Origin: Aliivibrio salmonicida LFI1238
GTDB lineage: Bacteria > Pseudomonadota > Gammaproteobacteria > Enterobacterales > Vibrionaceae
Assembly (NCBI RefSeq): GCF_000196495.1
Contig: NC_011312.1
Coordinates: 806,001 to 870,000 of the forward strand
DNA length: 64,000 nt
Direction of reading: 5' to 3'
A program made the position numbers and the translations under genes. Below, piece by piece: positions 36,461-45,280 of this stretch; position 1 is the first letter of the stretch; each line of letters begins with the position of its first letter. A model generated the notes under the pieces. It searched no databases, had not been told where the DNA came from, and saw only the letters and a list, made by a program, of their open reading frames with translations.

Positions 36461-36660
36461 TGACATTCATGGTGACTTTTTGTGTTTTTTTAGCCGTGAT
36501 TTTAATGATGGCCATCGGCGTTATTTTTCACCGACAAAGTATTAAAGGCAGTTGCGGAGGGTTAAGTATTTTAAAGGTAAAGCGTGTTTGTAATTGCAAG
36601 ACAACCTGTATTGAAGAGGCGAAACAATCGTTATATCAAATTCAAGAACCTCAACGTTAG
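36457..36660 (+). CDS. Small Cys-rich membrane protein, NqrM (DUF539)-like
   Basis: A 67-residue protein with one N-terminal membrane helix (about 4-26, FMVTFCVFLAVILMMAIGVIF) and the NqrM-type Cys pattern GSCGG ... VCNCKTTC. NqrM helps insert iron into the Na+-translocating NADH:quinone reductase. The genuine nqrM normally sits by the nqr-apbE operon, so this is probably a second, specialised copy. It overlaps the NifX-like gene (ATGA), so the two are coupled. A shared job in delivering metal to a membrane redox enzyme is inference. Confidence 0.6.
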   Translation: MMTFMVTFCVFLAVILMMAIGVIFHRQSIKGSCGGLSILKVKRVCNCKTTCIEEAKQSLYQIQEPQR

Positions 36661-36677
36661 TGGTTTCAAACAAAGCA

Positions 36678-36953
36678 CTACTTGCTTAGCATTAGTGCTT
36701 TTCCTTCAATGATACTTTGTGCTGTTTTTGCTCGTGCTCGTTTAATGGTGTTTCCAAACGTTTGACGAGATATTCCCATTTGGTCAGCACAAGCTTGTTG
36801 ATTGAGCCCATTAAGATCGGATAGGCGAATGGCTTCAAATTCATCAGGTAATAATGACACTTGTTCTAGTTCTGTCATGGGAATGCCATTAGGTTTGAAG
36901 CAACTATGAGCGGGTCTACAGCGTATATTTCGTTCTATTATTGGTCTGGCCAT
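36678..36953 (-). CDS. DUF134 (UPF0251) helix-turn-helix protein
   Basis: The 91 residues match the DUF134 family: N-terminal MARPIIERNIRCRPAHSCF with two Cys, then LLPDEFEAIRLSDLNGLNQ and a sigma-like helix-turn-helix (ACADQMGISRQTFGNTI). It is encoded convergently to the NqrM-like gene, 17 bases apart. DUF134 genes often occur beside NifX-like genes, so it may regulate that pair, sensing metal through its Cys and His residues; that is inference. Confidence 0.85.
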   Translation of the reverse strand: MARPIIERNIRCRPAHSCFKPNGIPMTELEQVSLLPDEFEAIRLSDLNGLNQQACADQMGISRQTFGNTIKRARAKTAQSIIEGKALMLSK

Positions 36954-37129
36954 GAAAGTGTCCTCTGCTTTAATGGGGTAACCATAAATGAGAGACGTAA
37001 ATATGCCAATGATTATTATATAAAGGGCATGACATTAATCGATATAATCATGATTGATAACTCCAACTATCCCTCTTAGGTTCTCTTTGGTAAAATGCGT
37101 GCTCTTTAATTTGAGAGTACGGAACAATA

Positions 37130-37645
37130 ATGAAAAATACGCATGTCACAATTGGTTTAAGTAACCCAAAAAGTCCGACGAATGTTGGCGCAGTGATGCG
37201 TGCTGCTGGTTGTTATCAAGTGGATGATGTTCGTTATACTGGTGAAAGGTATGACCGTGCTACTAAATTTCAAACCGATACAAAAAAAGCAGTAAATAAA
37301 ATCCCGTTAACTAGCGTTGAGTGCTTACTTGATAACTTAGCCGATGACATGAAAATTGTGTGTGTTGAGTTAGCTGAAGGCGCTGTTTCATTACCTGAAT
37401 TCAAACACCCAGATAAAGCGATATATGTATTTGGTCCAGAAGATGGTTCTATCACACAACAAGTGGCTGACCGTGCTGATCACGTTGTTTATATTCCAAC
37501 CGTGGGCTGCATGAATTTAGCCGCAACGGTTAATGTACTTTTATATGATCGTTTAGCTAAATCAGTCGATATTGTAAAAGGTGATGAACTGATTCGCAGT
37601 AGCCGAGATAATAGAAATCACTTAGTTATTAAAGAGAAAGAATAA
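37130..37645 (+). CDS. SPOUT-type RNA methyltransferase (TrmH family)
   Basis: Knotted 2'-O-ribose methyltransferase family, 171 residues. The three SpoU motifs are present: motif 1 NPKSPTNVGAVMRAAGCY (residues 12-29), motif 2 IYVFGPEDGSI (about 101) and motif 3 YIPTVGCMNLAATVNVLLYD (about 124). This is a minimal catalytic domain without an added RNA-binding part, so its RNA target cannot be named. It has its own promoter region of 176 bases and is followed by a lipoprotein gene. Confidence 0.85.
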   Translation: MKNTHVTIGLSNPKSPTNVGAVMRAAGCYQVDDVRYTGERYDRATKFQTDTKKAVNKIPLTSVECLLDNLADDMKIVCVELAEGAVSLPEFKHPDKAIYVFGPEDGSITQQVADRADHVVYIPTVGCMNLAATVNVLLYDRLAKSVDIVKGDELIRSSRDNRNHLVIKEKE

Positions 37646-37715
37646 TCTTTCTGGATGTTTTTCATATAAGACCTATGCTTTTAAAGTGTGAACACTATAT
37701 TAAGTAGAGGGAATT

Positions 37716-38252
37716 ATGAAGAAAAGCATCATCAAAGTCATTGCAATATCGGCCGTAGCACTAACGTTATCGGGTTGTGTTGGTAGTAATGCCGTCACGG
37801 GAATGTTGATGAAATTTAACGTTCAAGTCGTGGATAACCGTTATGCTCGTGCCGGAGTTAACTTCTTGTTAGCCCCTGTTTATGCTCTGACATTAGCATC
37901 GGATTATATTGTCTTTAACTCATTAGAATTTTGGACGGGTAAAAACGTACTGACTGGAACACCTCATATCTTTGATAGTAAAGTCGATACGATGATGAAG
38001 ATTAATGACAGCCTTGATGATTCATTAAAAACAGCACCAATTCCTCTTTCATCAAATCGTGCTATCGAATTTGGTCAAATGAAGCAAATTGATGAAAATA
38101 CGATTCAAATGGACATTACTTATAATAATGGCGAGAAAGCCGTGTTATTAGGAGTAAGAGATGGCAATTACATTACTTACTATATGGATGGACAAATCGT
38201 ATCAGAAACAAGTATCGAAGCACTTGAAGAACTGGCTGCATCAAGAAGCTAA
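37716..38252 (+). CDS. DUF3332-like lipoprotein
   Basis: A 178-residue protein with a lipoprotein signal: MKKSIIKVIAISAVALTLSGC with Cys21 in the lipobox LSGC. The next helical segment (about 45-70, AGVNFLLAPVYALTLASDYIVFN) is hydrophobic, and the rest is beta-rich (QMDITYNNGEKAVLLGV). It resembles the Vibrio DUF3332 family, whose function is unknown. ATG 37716 follows GAGGGAA. A strong hairpin terminator follows at 38277. Confidence 0.75.
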   Translation: MKKSIIKVIAISAVALTLSGCVGSNAVTGMLMKFNVQVVDNRYARAGVNFLLAPVYALTLASDYIVFNSLEFWTGKNVLTGTPHIFDSKVDTMMKINDSLDDSLKTAPIPLSSNRAIEFGQMKQIDENTIQMDITYNNGEKAVLLGVRDGNYITYYMDGQIVSETSIEALEELAASRS

Positions 38253-38276
38253 CGTCTCATTCAAATAAATATAAAT

Positions 38277-38308
38277 AACGGTTGATGAGCTCATCAATCG
38301 TTTTTTTT
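38277..38308 (+). terminator. Terminator after the DUF3332-like gene
   Basis: AACG-TTGATGA and TCATCAA-CGTT surround the perfect palindrome TTGATGAGCTCATCAA (38282-38297), then eight T. Confidence 0.85.
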
Positions 38309-38659
38309 AAAAAAATAAACGATTGGTTCGATTTCGGTTTTAATTTACGTCAAACTTACTCTTGGTATTATGGTTGCTATCTTCGACGAATAATAGGTTG
38401 AAGATATGTCGTATCGAGATCTTGGTAAGAGAAGGATTAACGATGATAATGGCTTGGAAGGAAACGATATATCTTTTGGGCGCGTGCTAATTTCAATTTT
38501 ATACTTTTCGAGGGATGCTCATTACATCTTTTTGGTGCATTTTTATTGAAATGTGTTCTAATAGCGGGCATTAAAGGGAATGCAAGTATTATACTGCAGT
38601 TATAGATGGATTTTTAAGTAATGATCTATCCCTTAACTATCGAATTCTAGGAAATAAAA
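38309..38659. other. Gene-free stretch before the DUF3622 gene
   Basis: About 350 bases with no convincing gene. A hairpin ATCTTC-GAC ... GTT-GAAGAT lies at about 38381-38407. An open frame of 47 codons (38406-38549) lacks a good ribosome site and was not accepted. The DUF3622 promoter is probably in the last 100 bases. Confidence 0.5.
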
Positions 38660-38986
38660 ATGGCAAAGTTTGATTACCGTATTGTAGAAAAACGCAACGC
38701 TTGGGCTGCTGAAATTACGCGCCAAGTTACTTCTCGCAGAACGGTTGTATCTAAGCGTCAACTTGGTTTTGAAAGCGAAGCTGAAGCAGTTGAATGGGCT
38801 CAAAAAGAGCTTGTTGAATTTGCAAAGACTCAAGCTGTTCGTAATGATCGTAAAGCTGATCAACGTAGCGAAAAAGAAGAAATGATCGCTCGTAAGAAAG
38901 AAAAATCAGCGGCACAAAAAGCAGAATATGAAGCTGCTCGTGATGCGAAAGAAGACGAAAGCGAATACGATTACGACGAAGAGTAA
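38660..38986 (+). CDS. DUF3622 family protein
   Basis: A 108-residue protein of a family found mostly in Vibrionaceae and relatives; the role is unknown. Residues 1-60 form the conserved part (FDYRIVEKRNAWAAEITRQ then SRRTVVSKRQLGFESEAEA), which looks like a small alpha/beta domain. Residues 60-100 are a charged helix rich in Lys, Glu and Ala, and the tail is acidic (EDESEYDYDEE). ATG 38660 follows AGGAAAT. It stands alone with its own terminator. Confidence 0.85.
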   Translation: MAKFDYRIVEKRNAWAAEITRQVTSRRTVVSKRQLGFESEAEAVEWAQKELVEFAKTQAVRNDRKADQRSEKEEMIARKKEKSAAQKAEYEAARDAKEDESEYDYDEE

Positions 38987-39007
38987 TCTTCTCTATCTAT
39001 TTAAAAT

Positions 39008-39037
39008 AAAAAAGGCGCTTACTTGAGCGCCTTTTTT
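39008..39037. terminator. Bidirectional terminator, DUF3622 gene / chitinase
   Basis: AAAAGGCGCT and AGCGCCTTTT form a stem with an A run left and a T run right, between convergent genes. Confidence 0.87.
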
Positions 39038-39054
39038 GTGCCTGTTGTTTTATG

Positions 39055-41595
39055 TTATTGAGCGTTCATTAATGTCAGTTTCTCGCCAATCGGTTGTGAG
39101 AAATTAAACCCATCATGTTTATCCCAGTTAATTGACCATGTCATCACACCACCAAAATTCGGGTATAATTTATTTGGAACAACGGTGCTGCATGCTGAGC
39201 CATAAGTGACACAATCTAATGCATCTATAATGTTTTGTGTTGGCGCTTGTCCGGAGTTTGCTGAACTTGGCCCTGAAGGTAGACCAATAGCGACTTGATC
39301 ATCTCTTAGTGGAGCAAAGAAAGAGCCATCAGCGAGTTCAAACCCTTCAACGAGCATTTTTACCGACGCTACCATCATATCAACGGATCCTTCTGGAGCC
39401 GCTCCTGGCATGTATGGGTTTGCTAATCCGCCATTGTTATATAATTGAACATGAAGAAGATCTAATGTATCTCGAACTTGGTCTATTACTGGAATATAAG
39501 CGCCCCAAATACCGCTGTAAGCAACCATTCCACCTTGAACATAAGGATGTTCTGGCGCCATGGTTAAATACATGTCTCCGCCCATATTCATTTCTATTTG
39601 TTTTAGTGCCGTAGGTAAGCGAGCTTGAATTTGTGTGCCATGAAGTAAATTCGATCCGCTTTCTAAATCGATATCTAGCCCATCAAAGCCCCATTCATCA
39701 ATAAGTGCGGTTAAACTACTGACAAAATTGGCTTCATCTTGTTCTGTATTTAAGGTTATTGTGCCTTCTGCACCACCAAGAGAAAGTACAAATATTTTTC
39801 CTTTTGCCTGTAACGCGGCCATGTCTTGTTTAAATTGATTAGGATCTAGAGCGAGACAGCTACTGTGAATATCGCCAGAGTAGAGGTTGAAATGCACCGT
39901 TCCGTTGCTGTTTCTATCATTATCAGCAAATGCAATATCGATAACGTCCCACTCATCAGGCATTTCCGATAAACGAATAGGGCAACCAGAACCGTTAACG
40001 AAATTATGCCAATAACCAATTAATTTATGCGTTGCTTGGCTTTGTTCTAGAACGGCAATACTTGATGCTATTGAGAGTGCTTTATTTCCTTGGGCATCAG
40101 TGGCCTCTGTTGAAATGGAGTAAGAACCAATAGCACTTGGTGTCCAATTGGTATTGTATGGTGTTGTTGTGTCTGACCCAACGATTGCCCCATTAATTAA
40201 GAAATCAACCTGAGTTATCGAGCTGGTTAATGAAGTTGCGGTTGCACTTAGTTGAGTAACTTTTCCTAAGGCAAGGCTCGATCCAGATGCAGGGGAAGTT
40301 AGACTTGTCACTACGTTTTGATCACTGACAGTAACAAGAATACTATTGTCACTGTTATTTCCTTCATTATCGGTTGCTACGGCTTTTAGTGTGTTATTTC
40401 CAATTAAGGCGGCAGTCCAAGTCATGGAATAAGGGGCTTGAGTATCAGCGCCTAGTGTCATGTCATTTGCAAAGAATTCTACGCCAACAATGCTGCCATC
40501 ACTGTCGCTTGCGGTGGCATTTATTATAATGGACGATCCTGCAAGAATGACGCTGTTATCACTTGGTGAAGTAATGGCGACCTCTGGTGGAGTGCTACAA
40601 ACGCCTAGCCCTGTCCATGCATCTTGCCAGCTTGAGCCTGTGCCTGGAGCATACGCCCAATCAGATGAAGAAGAACACCAGCCACCGACATCACAACGAT
40701 ATTTTTGATTAATATTTTGTATTTCATCGCCTTGAGTGTAAGCCGTTCCTGATTTGTATTGAGGTAAGCCTGCACAACCACCGCTAGATGGTTCCGTGAT
40801 GGTTAAGATACTTTCTTGGCTGATGCTTGACTGTTCATCATTATCGATCGCTTTTGCTTTAAAACGATGCGTTCCCTTTGTTGCTGTCCATAAGTGTTCA
40901 AAAGGCGCTGAACTGTCTGTAAAAACCAGTTCGCTATCAACATAAAACTCGACATAAGCTATTTGACCATCGTTATCTATTGCGTCTGCGGACATTAATA
41001 AATCATCGCCGACAGAGAGAACTTCATTGCCCGTTGGTGAGAGAAGTTGTATTGATGGTGGGATTAAATCCCCGGTTGATTGTACGCGAATAGAGACGGA
41101 TTCAGTCGTTGAACTGCCTTCATTATCAGTAGCGATCACTGAAATTGATGTCGTGTTTTTTAGTGCTACCCAATCCGTGTTATACGGTGGGGCGGTGATT
41201 ATCGTAATGGATTGGCTATCCGCTAAAAATTCAACACGAGTAATTTCTCCGTCACTATCCACTGCATTGGCTTGTAATGTGATGGCACTTCCTTCTGCAA
41301 TCGCAGCATTATTTAAGGGGGAGATGATCGACAGTGTTGGTGCGGTATTCCCGCCACTATTATCGCATTGACCTAAACGTTTCCATTTTTGCCATTCACC
41401 TGAATGTGTTTCTGGTGAATTTCCTTGGGACCACCATTGTGCTTGGTATGCAATCTGATTTTGTTGTATTTCAGCACCACCGCTGTAGGGTTCTGAATTT
41501 TGCCAAAGAGGGAGTGAACTGCAATCAAAAGCATTGGCTCCGTATGAAATAAAAAGGGCAGAGGCAATAGCACTGTTAATGAAAATCCGTTTCAT
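39055..41595 (-). CDS. Secreted modular GH18 chitinase
   Basis: Secreted chitinase of 846 residues. Order: signal peptide (1-22); an N-terminal chitin-binding module (about 23-78, WWSQGNSPETHSGEWQKWKRLG, shown in part, CBM5/12 or CBM73 type); Ig/PKD-like domains (about 85-175 and 180-270); a second chitin-binding module (about 274-335, with KYRCDVGGWCSSSSDW); two more Ig-like repeats (about 338-520); and a GH18 barrel (about 523-846) with the catalytic motif DGLDIDLES and Glu as acid. The Ig repeats share 'ATDNEGN' ends, a sign of internal duplication. No sortase or autotransporter signal is seen; export is probably by Sec and type II secretion. Confidence 0.93.
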   Translation of the reverse strand: MKRIFINSAIASALFISYGANAFDCSSLPLWQNSEPYSGGAEIQQNQIAYQAQWWSQGNSPETHSGEWQKWKRLGQCDNSGGNTAPTLSIISPLNNAAIAEGSAITLQANAVDSDGEITRVEFLADSQSITIITAPPYNTDWVALKNTTSISVIATDNEGSSTTESVSIRVQSTGDLIPPSIQLLSPTGNEVLSVGDDLLMSADAIDNDGQIAYVEFYVDSELVFTDSSAPFEHLWTATKGTHRFKAKAIDNDEQSSISQESILTITEPSSGGCAGLPQYKSGTAYTQGDEIQNINQKYRCDVGGWCSSSSDWAYAPGTGSSWQDAWTGLGVCSTPPEVAITSPSDNSVILAGSSIIINATASDSDGSIVGVEFFANDMTLGADTQAPYSMTWTAALIGNNTLKAVATDNEGNNSDNSILVTVSDQNVVTSLTSPASGSSLALGKVTQLSATATSLTSSITQVDFLINGAIVGSDTTTPYNTNWTPSAIGSYSISTEATDAQGNKALSIASSIAVLEQSQATHKLIGYWHNFVNGSGCPIRLSEMPDEWDVIDIAFADNDRNSNGTVHFNLYSGDIHSSCLALDPNQFKQDMAALQAKGKIFVLSLGGAEGTITLNTEQDEANFVSSLTALIDEWGFDGLDIDLESGSNLLHGTQIQARLPTALKQIEMNMGGDMYLTMAPEHPYVQGGMVAYSGIWGAYIPVIDQVRDTLDLLHVQLYNNGGLANPYMPGAAPEGSVDMMVASVKMLVEGFELADGSFFAPLRDDQVAIGLPSGPSSANSGQAPTQNIIDALDCVTYGSACSTVVPNKLYPNFGGVMTWSINWDKHDGFNFSQPIGEKLTLMNAQ

Positions 41596-41828
41596 AGATA
41601 TATCCTTAATCGAGTAAGTCGGGGGGATTGACTCTTAAGTTTTAGTCGATAATTAAGAAGATATTTCATTTTGTTTTGCTATTTAACAGGAGATCACAGG
41701 GATTCACTCTATTCTCATTGAGTTACGATTCTTTTTGGAAATACTTCACATTAAAAATGGGATAGGAAGTTAAAGCGGCCCTCTTTATTTTTGTTATGAT
41801 AAGCGGTCGATTTTATGGGTTATCTAAC

Positions 41829-42317
41829 ATGATAGAAAAAGAAGCGTTATTAGATTCAATCATTCAACAATTACGTCAAGTTCACCAAATGGCGTTAGAG
41901 GCGACACAGCGAGCGATTGAACAAGCGACAGATAAAGAAGCCATTGCTCGAAGTAAGTATGAAACGTTTGGTTTAGAAGCCTCGTATTTAGCGCATGGGC
42001 AAGCTCGAAGAGTGTCAGAATGTGACGCCGATATTTTAGCGTATCGTAAATTACCACGCTTAGAATACGGTGAAGATAGTGTGATAAATCAGTGTGCGTT
42101 AGTGACATTAGTGAATCAGGATGATATCGAAAGTCAGTTCTTTATTGGACCGTCAGCGGGGGGGGGGGTAAAAGTGACTCATGAAGACATGACATTTTTG
42201 TTGATCACGCCATCAGCACCCTTAGGTAAGGCCATGATAGGAAAGCAGCTTGGAGATGAATTCGAACTTGATTTATCGGGAAGAAAACAACAATACGAAA
42301 TTATTGGTGTTCAGTAA
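41829..42317 (+). CDS. GreA/GreB-family transcription factor-like protein
   Basis: The 162 residues have an N-terminal helical hairpin (about 1-55, basic and Gln-rich: HQMALEATQRAIEQATDKEA) and a C-terminal FKBP-like domain (about 85-160: ALVTLVNQDDIESQFFIGP ... SPLGKAMIGKQLGDEF-like, here PSAPLGKAMIGKQLGDEFEL). This is the GreA/GreB fold, but the tip lacks the plain acidic pair of true Gre factors, so RNA cleavage activity is doubtful. ATG 41829 is preferred to ATG 41796. It contains a run of 11 G (42158-42168). Confidence 0.75.
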   Translation: MIEKEALLDSIIQQLRQVHQMALEATQRAIEQATDKEAIARSKYETFGLEASYLAHGQARRVSECDADILAYRKLPRLEYGEDSVINQCALVTLVNQDDIESQFFIGPSAGGGVKVTHEDMTFLLITPSAPLGKAMIGKQLGDEFELDLSGRKQQYEIIGVQ

Positions 42318-42335
42318 TGCCGGTAAATATTGTGG

Positions 42336-42370
42336 ATAAAATAAGAGAGGCGAACCTCTCTTATTTTTGT
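42336..42370. terminator. Bidirectional terminator, Gre-like gene / rim operon
   Basis: AAATAAGAGAGG, loop CGAA, CCTCTCTTATTT: a 12-bp perfect stem with T at the right and A at the left, between convergent genes. Confidence 0.87.
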
Positions 42371-42386
42371 TTTTGGTATCGAAATA

Positions 42387-43454
42387 TCAAAGGGTAGATG
42401 TTGTGATCTGCCCATTCGTTAGTTGATCAGTATCGGCATCAATCATTTCATCGATGTACGTTTCAACTGTTTGACCGACCATCTCATCATCTTCAGAAAA
42501 GTAAGCTAAATTGAAAATAGCGTCCCCTTCATTAACTAATGGTAATGTTTGTTGGCCAATAACGATGCCACCTTTATGTGCGATAATCTCGATCTCACCG
42601 TGGCCAAGTGGCGCACTGATATAAGCAAGAACTTGATCTTTTTCAACTTGCTCACCGAGTGTCACGATAGTACGTAAGATACCGTCGCTTTCTGCTCTAA
42701 GCCAGCCAGTTGATTTCGCAATAATGGCTGTTGGTAAGCGCTTTCTACTGGCTTTTAACATACCAATAGATTGCATTACTCGTTGTACACCCACATATCC
42801 AGCATTGATCGCTATCGGTTCAAAGCGCAATGCTTCACCGGCTTCGTATGTTAATACTGGAATACCGCAACGTTCAGCTTCACTGCGTAACGAACCATCT
42901 CGTAATGGCGAATCTACAATCAATGGTGTTGCGAATGCTTTTGCAATTCGTAACGTTTCAGGATTACTTAGATTGGCACGAATTTGAGGTAAGTTTGTTC
43001 GATGAATCGCTCCGGTGTGCAAGTCAACAATATAATCACAACGTTTTGCTATTTGGGTGAAAAAGGTATTTGCCATGCGTGATGCCAAAGAGCCTTTTTC
43101 TGAACCTGGGAAGCAACGGTTTAAATCTCGGCGATCGGGTAGATAACGAGATTTATGAATGAAACCAAAAACGTTAACAATAGGCACTGCAATTAAAGTG
43201 CCTTTTAGGGTTTTTGGGTCAATGTTATTGATTAACTGTCGAACAATTTCAACCCCATTGAGCTCATCACCATGAATGGCCGCATTGACCATCAGGATTG
43301 GGCCAGCATGCTGGCCATTAATGATTTCTACAGGGATAGATAAAGGTGAGTGGGTATAAAGCTTTGCGGCTTCAATCTCAATGACCTTTCTTTCACCGGG
43401 TGCAACTGAATACGTTAGTATGTCGAATGCTTTGTTCTGTCTAGCCTTTGCCAC
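42387..43454 (-). CDS. Succinylglutamate desuccinylase/aspartoacylase-family zinc hydrolase (RimA-like position)
   Basis: M14-like zinc amidohydrolase fold. Probable metal ligands are His and Glu in HGDELNGVE and His in VDLHTGAIH, and a C-terminal beta domain follows from about residue 270. The gene is third in a leftward operon after rimB and rimK. The frame is open from ATG 43502, inside rimK. I prefer GTG 43454, which has AAGGGA about 9 bases upstream and overlaps rimK by only 14 bases; it gives 355 residues. The operon suggests a role in removing or trimming side-chain groups linked to RimK action; the substrate is unknown. Confidence 0.75.
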   Translation of the reverse strand: MAKARQNKAFDILTYSVAPGERKVIEIEAAKLYTHSPLSIPVEIINGQHAGPILMVNAAIHGDELNGVEIVRQLINNIDPKTLKGTLIAVPIVNVFGFIHKSRYLPDRRDLNRCFPGSEKGSLASRMANTFFTQIAKRCDYIVDLHTGAIHRTNLPQIRANLSNPETLRIAKAFATPLIVDSPLRDGSLRSEAERCGIPVLTYEAGEALRFEPIAINAGYVGVQRVMQSIGMLKASRKRLPTAIIAKSTGWLRAESDGILRTIVTLGEQVEKDQVLAYISAPLGHGEIEIIAHKGGIVIGQQTLPLVNEGDAIFNLAYFSEDDEMVGQTVETYIDEMIDADTDQLTNGQITTSTL

Positions 43455-44346
43455 GAGTTTTAGTCCCTTTTGTCGCTGCATTTTTCTCAATAAAATCAAC
43501 AATTAAACCAGCAACGTCTTTACCTGTAGCGGCTTCAATGCCTTCTAAGCCAGGTGAAGAGTTCACTTCCATAACTAATGGACCACGATCAGAGCGAAGT
43601 AAATCGACACCTGCTACGTTCAATCCCATGATATTTGCTGCTGCTACTGCTGTTTTACGTTCTTCTGGAGTCAGTTTAACCAGTGACGCAGAACCACCAC
43701 GGTGTAGGTTAGAACGGAATTCGCCTTCTGCACCTTGACGTTTCATTGCTGCAATCACTTTGCCACCAATAACGAAACAACGGATATCTGCACCACCAGC
43801 TTCTTTGATGAACTCTTGAACCATAATATTCGCTTTTAAGCCCATAAATGCTTCAACAACACTTTCTGCTGCTTTTCTTGTTTCTGCAAGAACAACACCA
43901 ATACCTTGAGTGCCTTCTAAGAGCTTGATCACAACTGGCCCGCCGCCAACCATATCAAGTAAATCTTTTACATCATCAGGCTTGCTTGCAAAACCCGTGA
44001 TTGGCATACCAATGCCTTTACGAGAAAGCAGTTGCATTGAACGTAATTTATCGCGAGAACGAGTGATAGCAACAGATTCGTTCACCGGGTAGACATTCAT
44101 CATTTCAAATTGACGTAATACAGCAGTACCATAAAAAGTAACTGATGCGCCAATACGAGGGATAATCGCATCGTAATTAATCAGTTCTTCACCTTTGAAG
44201 TGAATTTGAGGTTTTTCTGAATTGATATTCATATAACAGCGTAATGCATCAATTACTTTTACTTCATGACCACGGCTTTCCGCCGCTTCAATTAAACGGC
44301 GAGTAGAGTAAAGGTCTTGGTTACGAGATAAAATACCGATTTTCAT
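43441..44346 (-). CDS. rimK: RimK, ribosomal protein S6-L-glutamate ligase family
   Basis: ATP-grasp enzyme that adds glutamate residues to the C-terminus of ribosomal protein S6. The 301 residues show the RimK N-terminus MKIGILSRNQDLYSTRRL, the ATP-grasp core (VVIKLLEGTQGIGVVLAET near 135-155) and the metal-binding MEVNSSPGLEGIE near residue 265. It overlaps the upstream rimB stop (44346) by one base and the downstream hydrolase by 14 bases, so the three are tightly coupled. Confidence 0.95.
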   Translation of the reverse strand: MKIGILSRNQDLYSTRRLIEAAESRGHEVKVIDALRCYMNINSEKPQIHFKGEELINYDAIIPRIGASVTFYGTAVLRQFEMMNVYPVNESVAITRSRDKLRSMQLLSRKGIGMPITGFASKPDDVKDLLDMVGGGPVVIKLLEGTQGIGVVLAETRKAAESVVEAFMGLKANIMVQEFIKEAGGADIRCFVIGGKVIAAMKRQGAEGEFRSNLHRGGSASLVKLTPEERKTAVAAANIMGLNVAGVDLLRSDRGPLVMEVNSSPGLEGIEAATGKDVAGLIVDFIEKNAATKGTKTRGKG

Positions 44347-44786
44347 TATACAATTTCCTCAAAATCAACTAGGTAAGACGACGATGGATCAACAACAATG
44401 CGGTCTTGCATTGATGATCTGCCAAGTAACATACGAAACACCATTGTTTCTCGGTTACTTAATGTTATTTCTGCTGGCCATTCTTGGCCTGCTAGTCGGA
44501 TCATGGTTCTGATCACATAGCGCATTTCTTCTTGCCCACTTGAGCTTTTTACTACTCGCTTATCAACAATTGGAGCTTCGCATATTTGAACAAAATCATT
44601 ATTACGTTTTTCAGGATGGATCCAGAAGCGAACCCATGCTTCACCATCTTTGGTAAAGGGCTCAACTTTAAACGCATGTAAACAAGATGTTTGGGCGCCA
44701 GTGTCGACTTTTGCCTTAATTAATTTAATACCAAGCTCGGGAAGGCTAAGAGACTCTCGCCATCCAACCATGATTTTATTTGTCAT
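44346..44786 (-). CDS. rimB: RimB-like retropepsin-type protease
   Basis: The 146-residue protein carries the single-domain aspartic-protease signature VDTGAQTSCLHA, with catalytic Asp near residue 27, and later ETMVFRMLLGRSSM, close to the usual LLGRxxL. The family is often labelled ATP-dependent zinc protease. In Pseudomonas the matching RimB works with RimK and RimA in S6 modification. It is the first gene of the leftward operon and its stop overlaps rimK. ATG 44786; only a weak ribosome site (GAGAA) is visible. Confidence 0.82.
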   Translation of the reverse strand: MTNKIMVGWRESLSLPELGIKLIKAKVDTGAQTSCLHAFKVEPFTKDGEAWVRFWIHPEKRNNDFVQICEAPIVDKRVVKSSSGQEEMRYVIRTMIRLAGQEWPAEITLSNRETMVFRMLLGRSSMQDRIVVDPSSSYLVDFEEIV

Positions 44787-45280
44787 TAATATTTTCTCAA
44801 ATAGAAAAATCTACAACAAGTATAGTAAATACGTTGCAGATATCTAACCCATTTGGCTACCATCTAATTTGTCTGAACTGATATGTTCAGTAGTCTGGAG
44901 TTTGGTGGAATACGTAGAGAGGTGTTATAGGATGTGTACACCGTGACTCAATAGGCGCGAATTTATCAGCAGTTTTAAATTTCGTCAAATAAAATATTCA
45001 TTATAATTTTGACGCACATCCCATTAGTTTTTTTAATGGATAGCCATTTGTGAATGGAATTAAGATTTCTATTCACACTGTTTAAAAAAAGAGCACAATG
45101 TTAGTGGGTATTTTGACAAATAATGAATAGATATTATGTTGTTTTCTTATTTTAAAGTAGATGGAGTCTCTGCTTTCTTATTGTTAAGAGAAATAAATGA
45201 ATGAAGCGAGTATTTAAATCTGGTGTTTAATTACGAGTGAAGTTATCATTCGCTTATTGTACTAGTGTGGTGATACAGAG
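44787..45280. other. Gene-free divergent region between rimB and an NSS transporter
   Basis: About 490 bases, very AT-rich, with no frame that I would call a gene. A short palindrome CTGAAC-TGATAT-GTTCAG lies at 44873-44890. It must hold the promoters of both divergent genes; I cannot assign them with confidence. Confidence 0.5.

Noticed and set aside
35990..36953. Nitrogen fixation genes
   Set aside because: Only a NifX-like fold is present. No nifHDK, nifB or nifE/N genes are nearby, and such domains occur widely without nitrogenase.
38406..38549. Open frame of 47 codons (MSYRDLGKRR...) upstream of the DUF3622 gene
   Set aside because: No good ribosome site, and it overlaps a hairpin region; it could be chance. 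Not listed as a gene.
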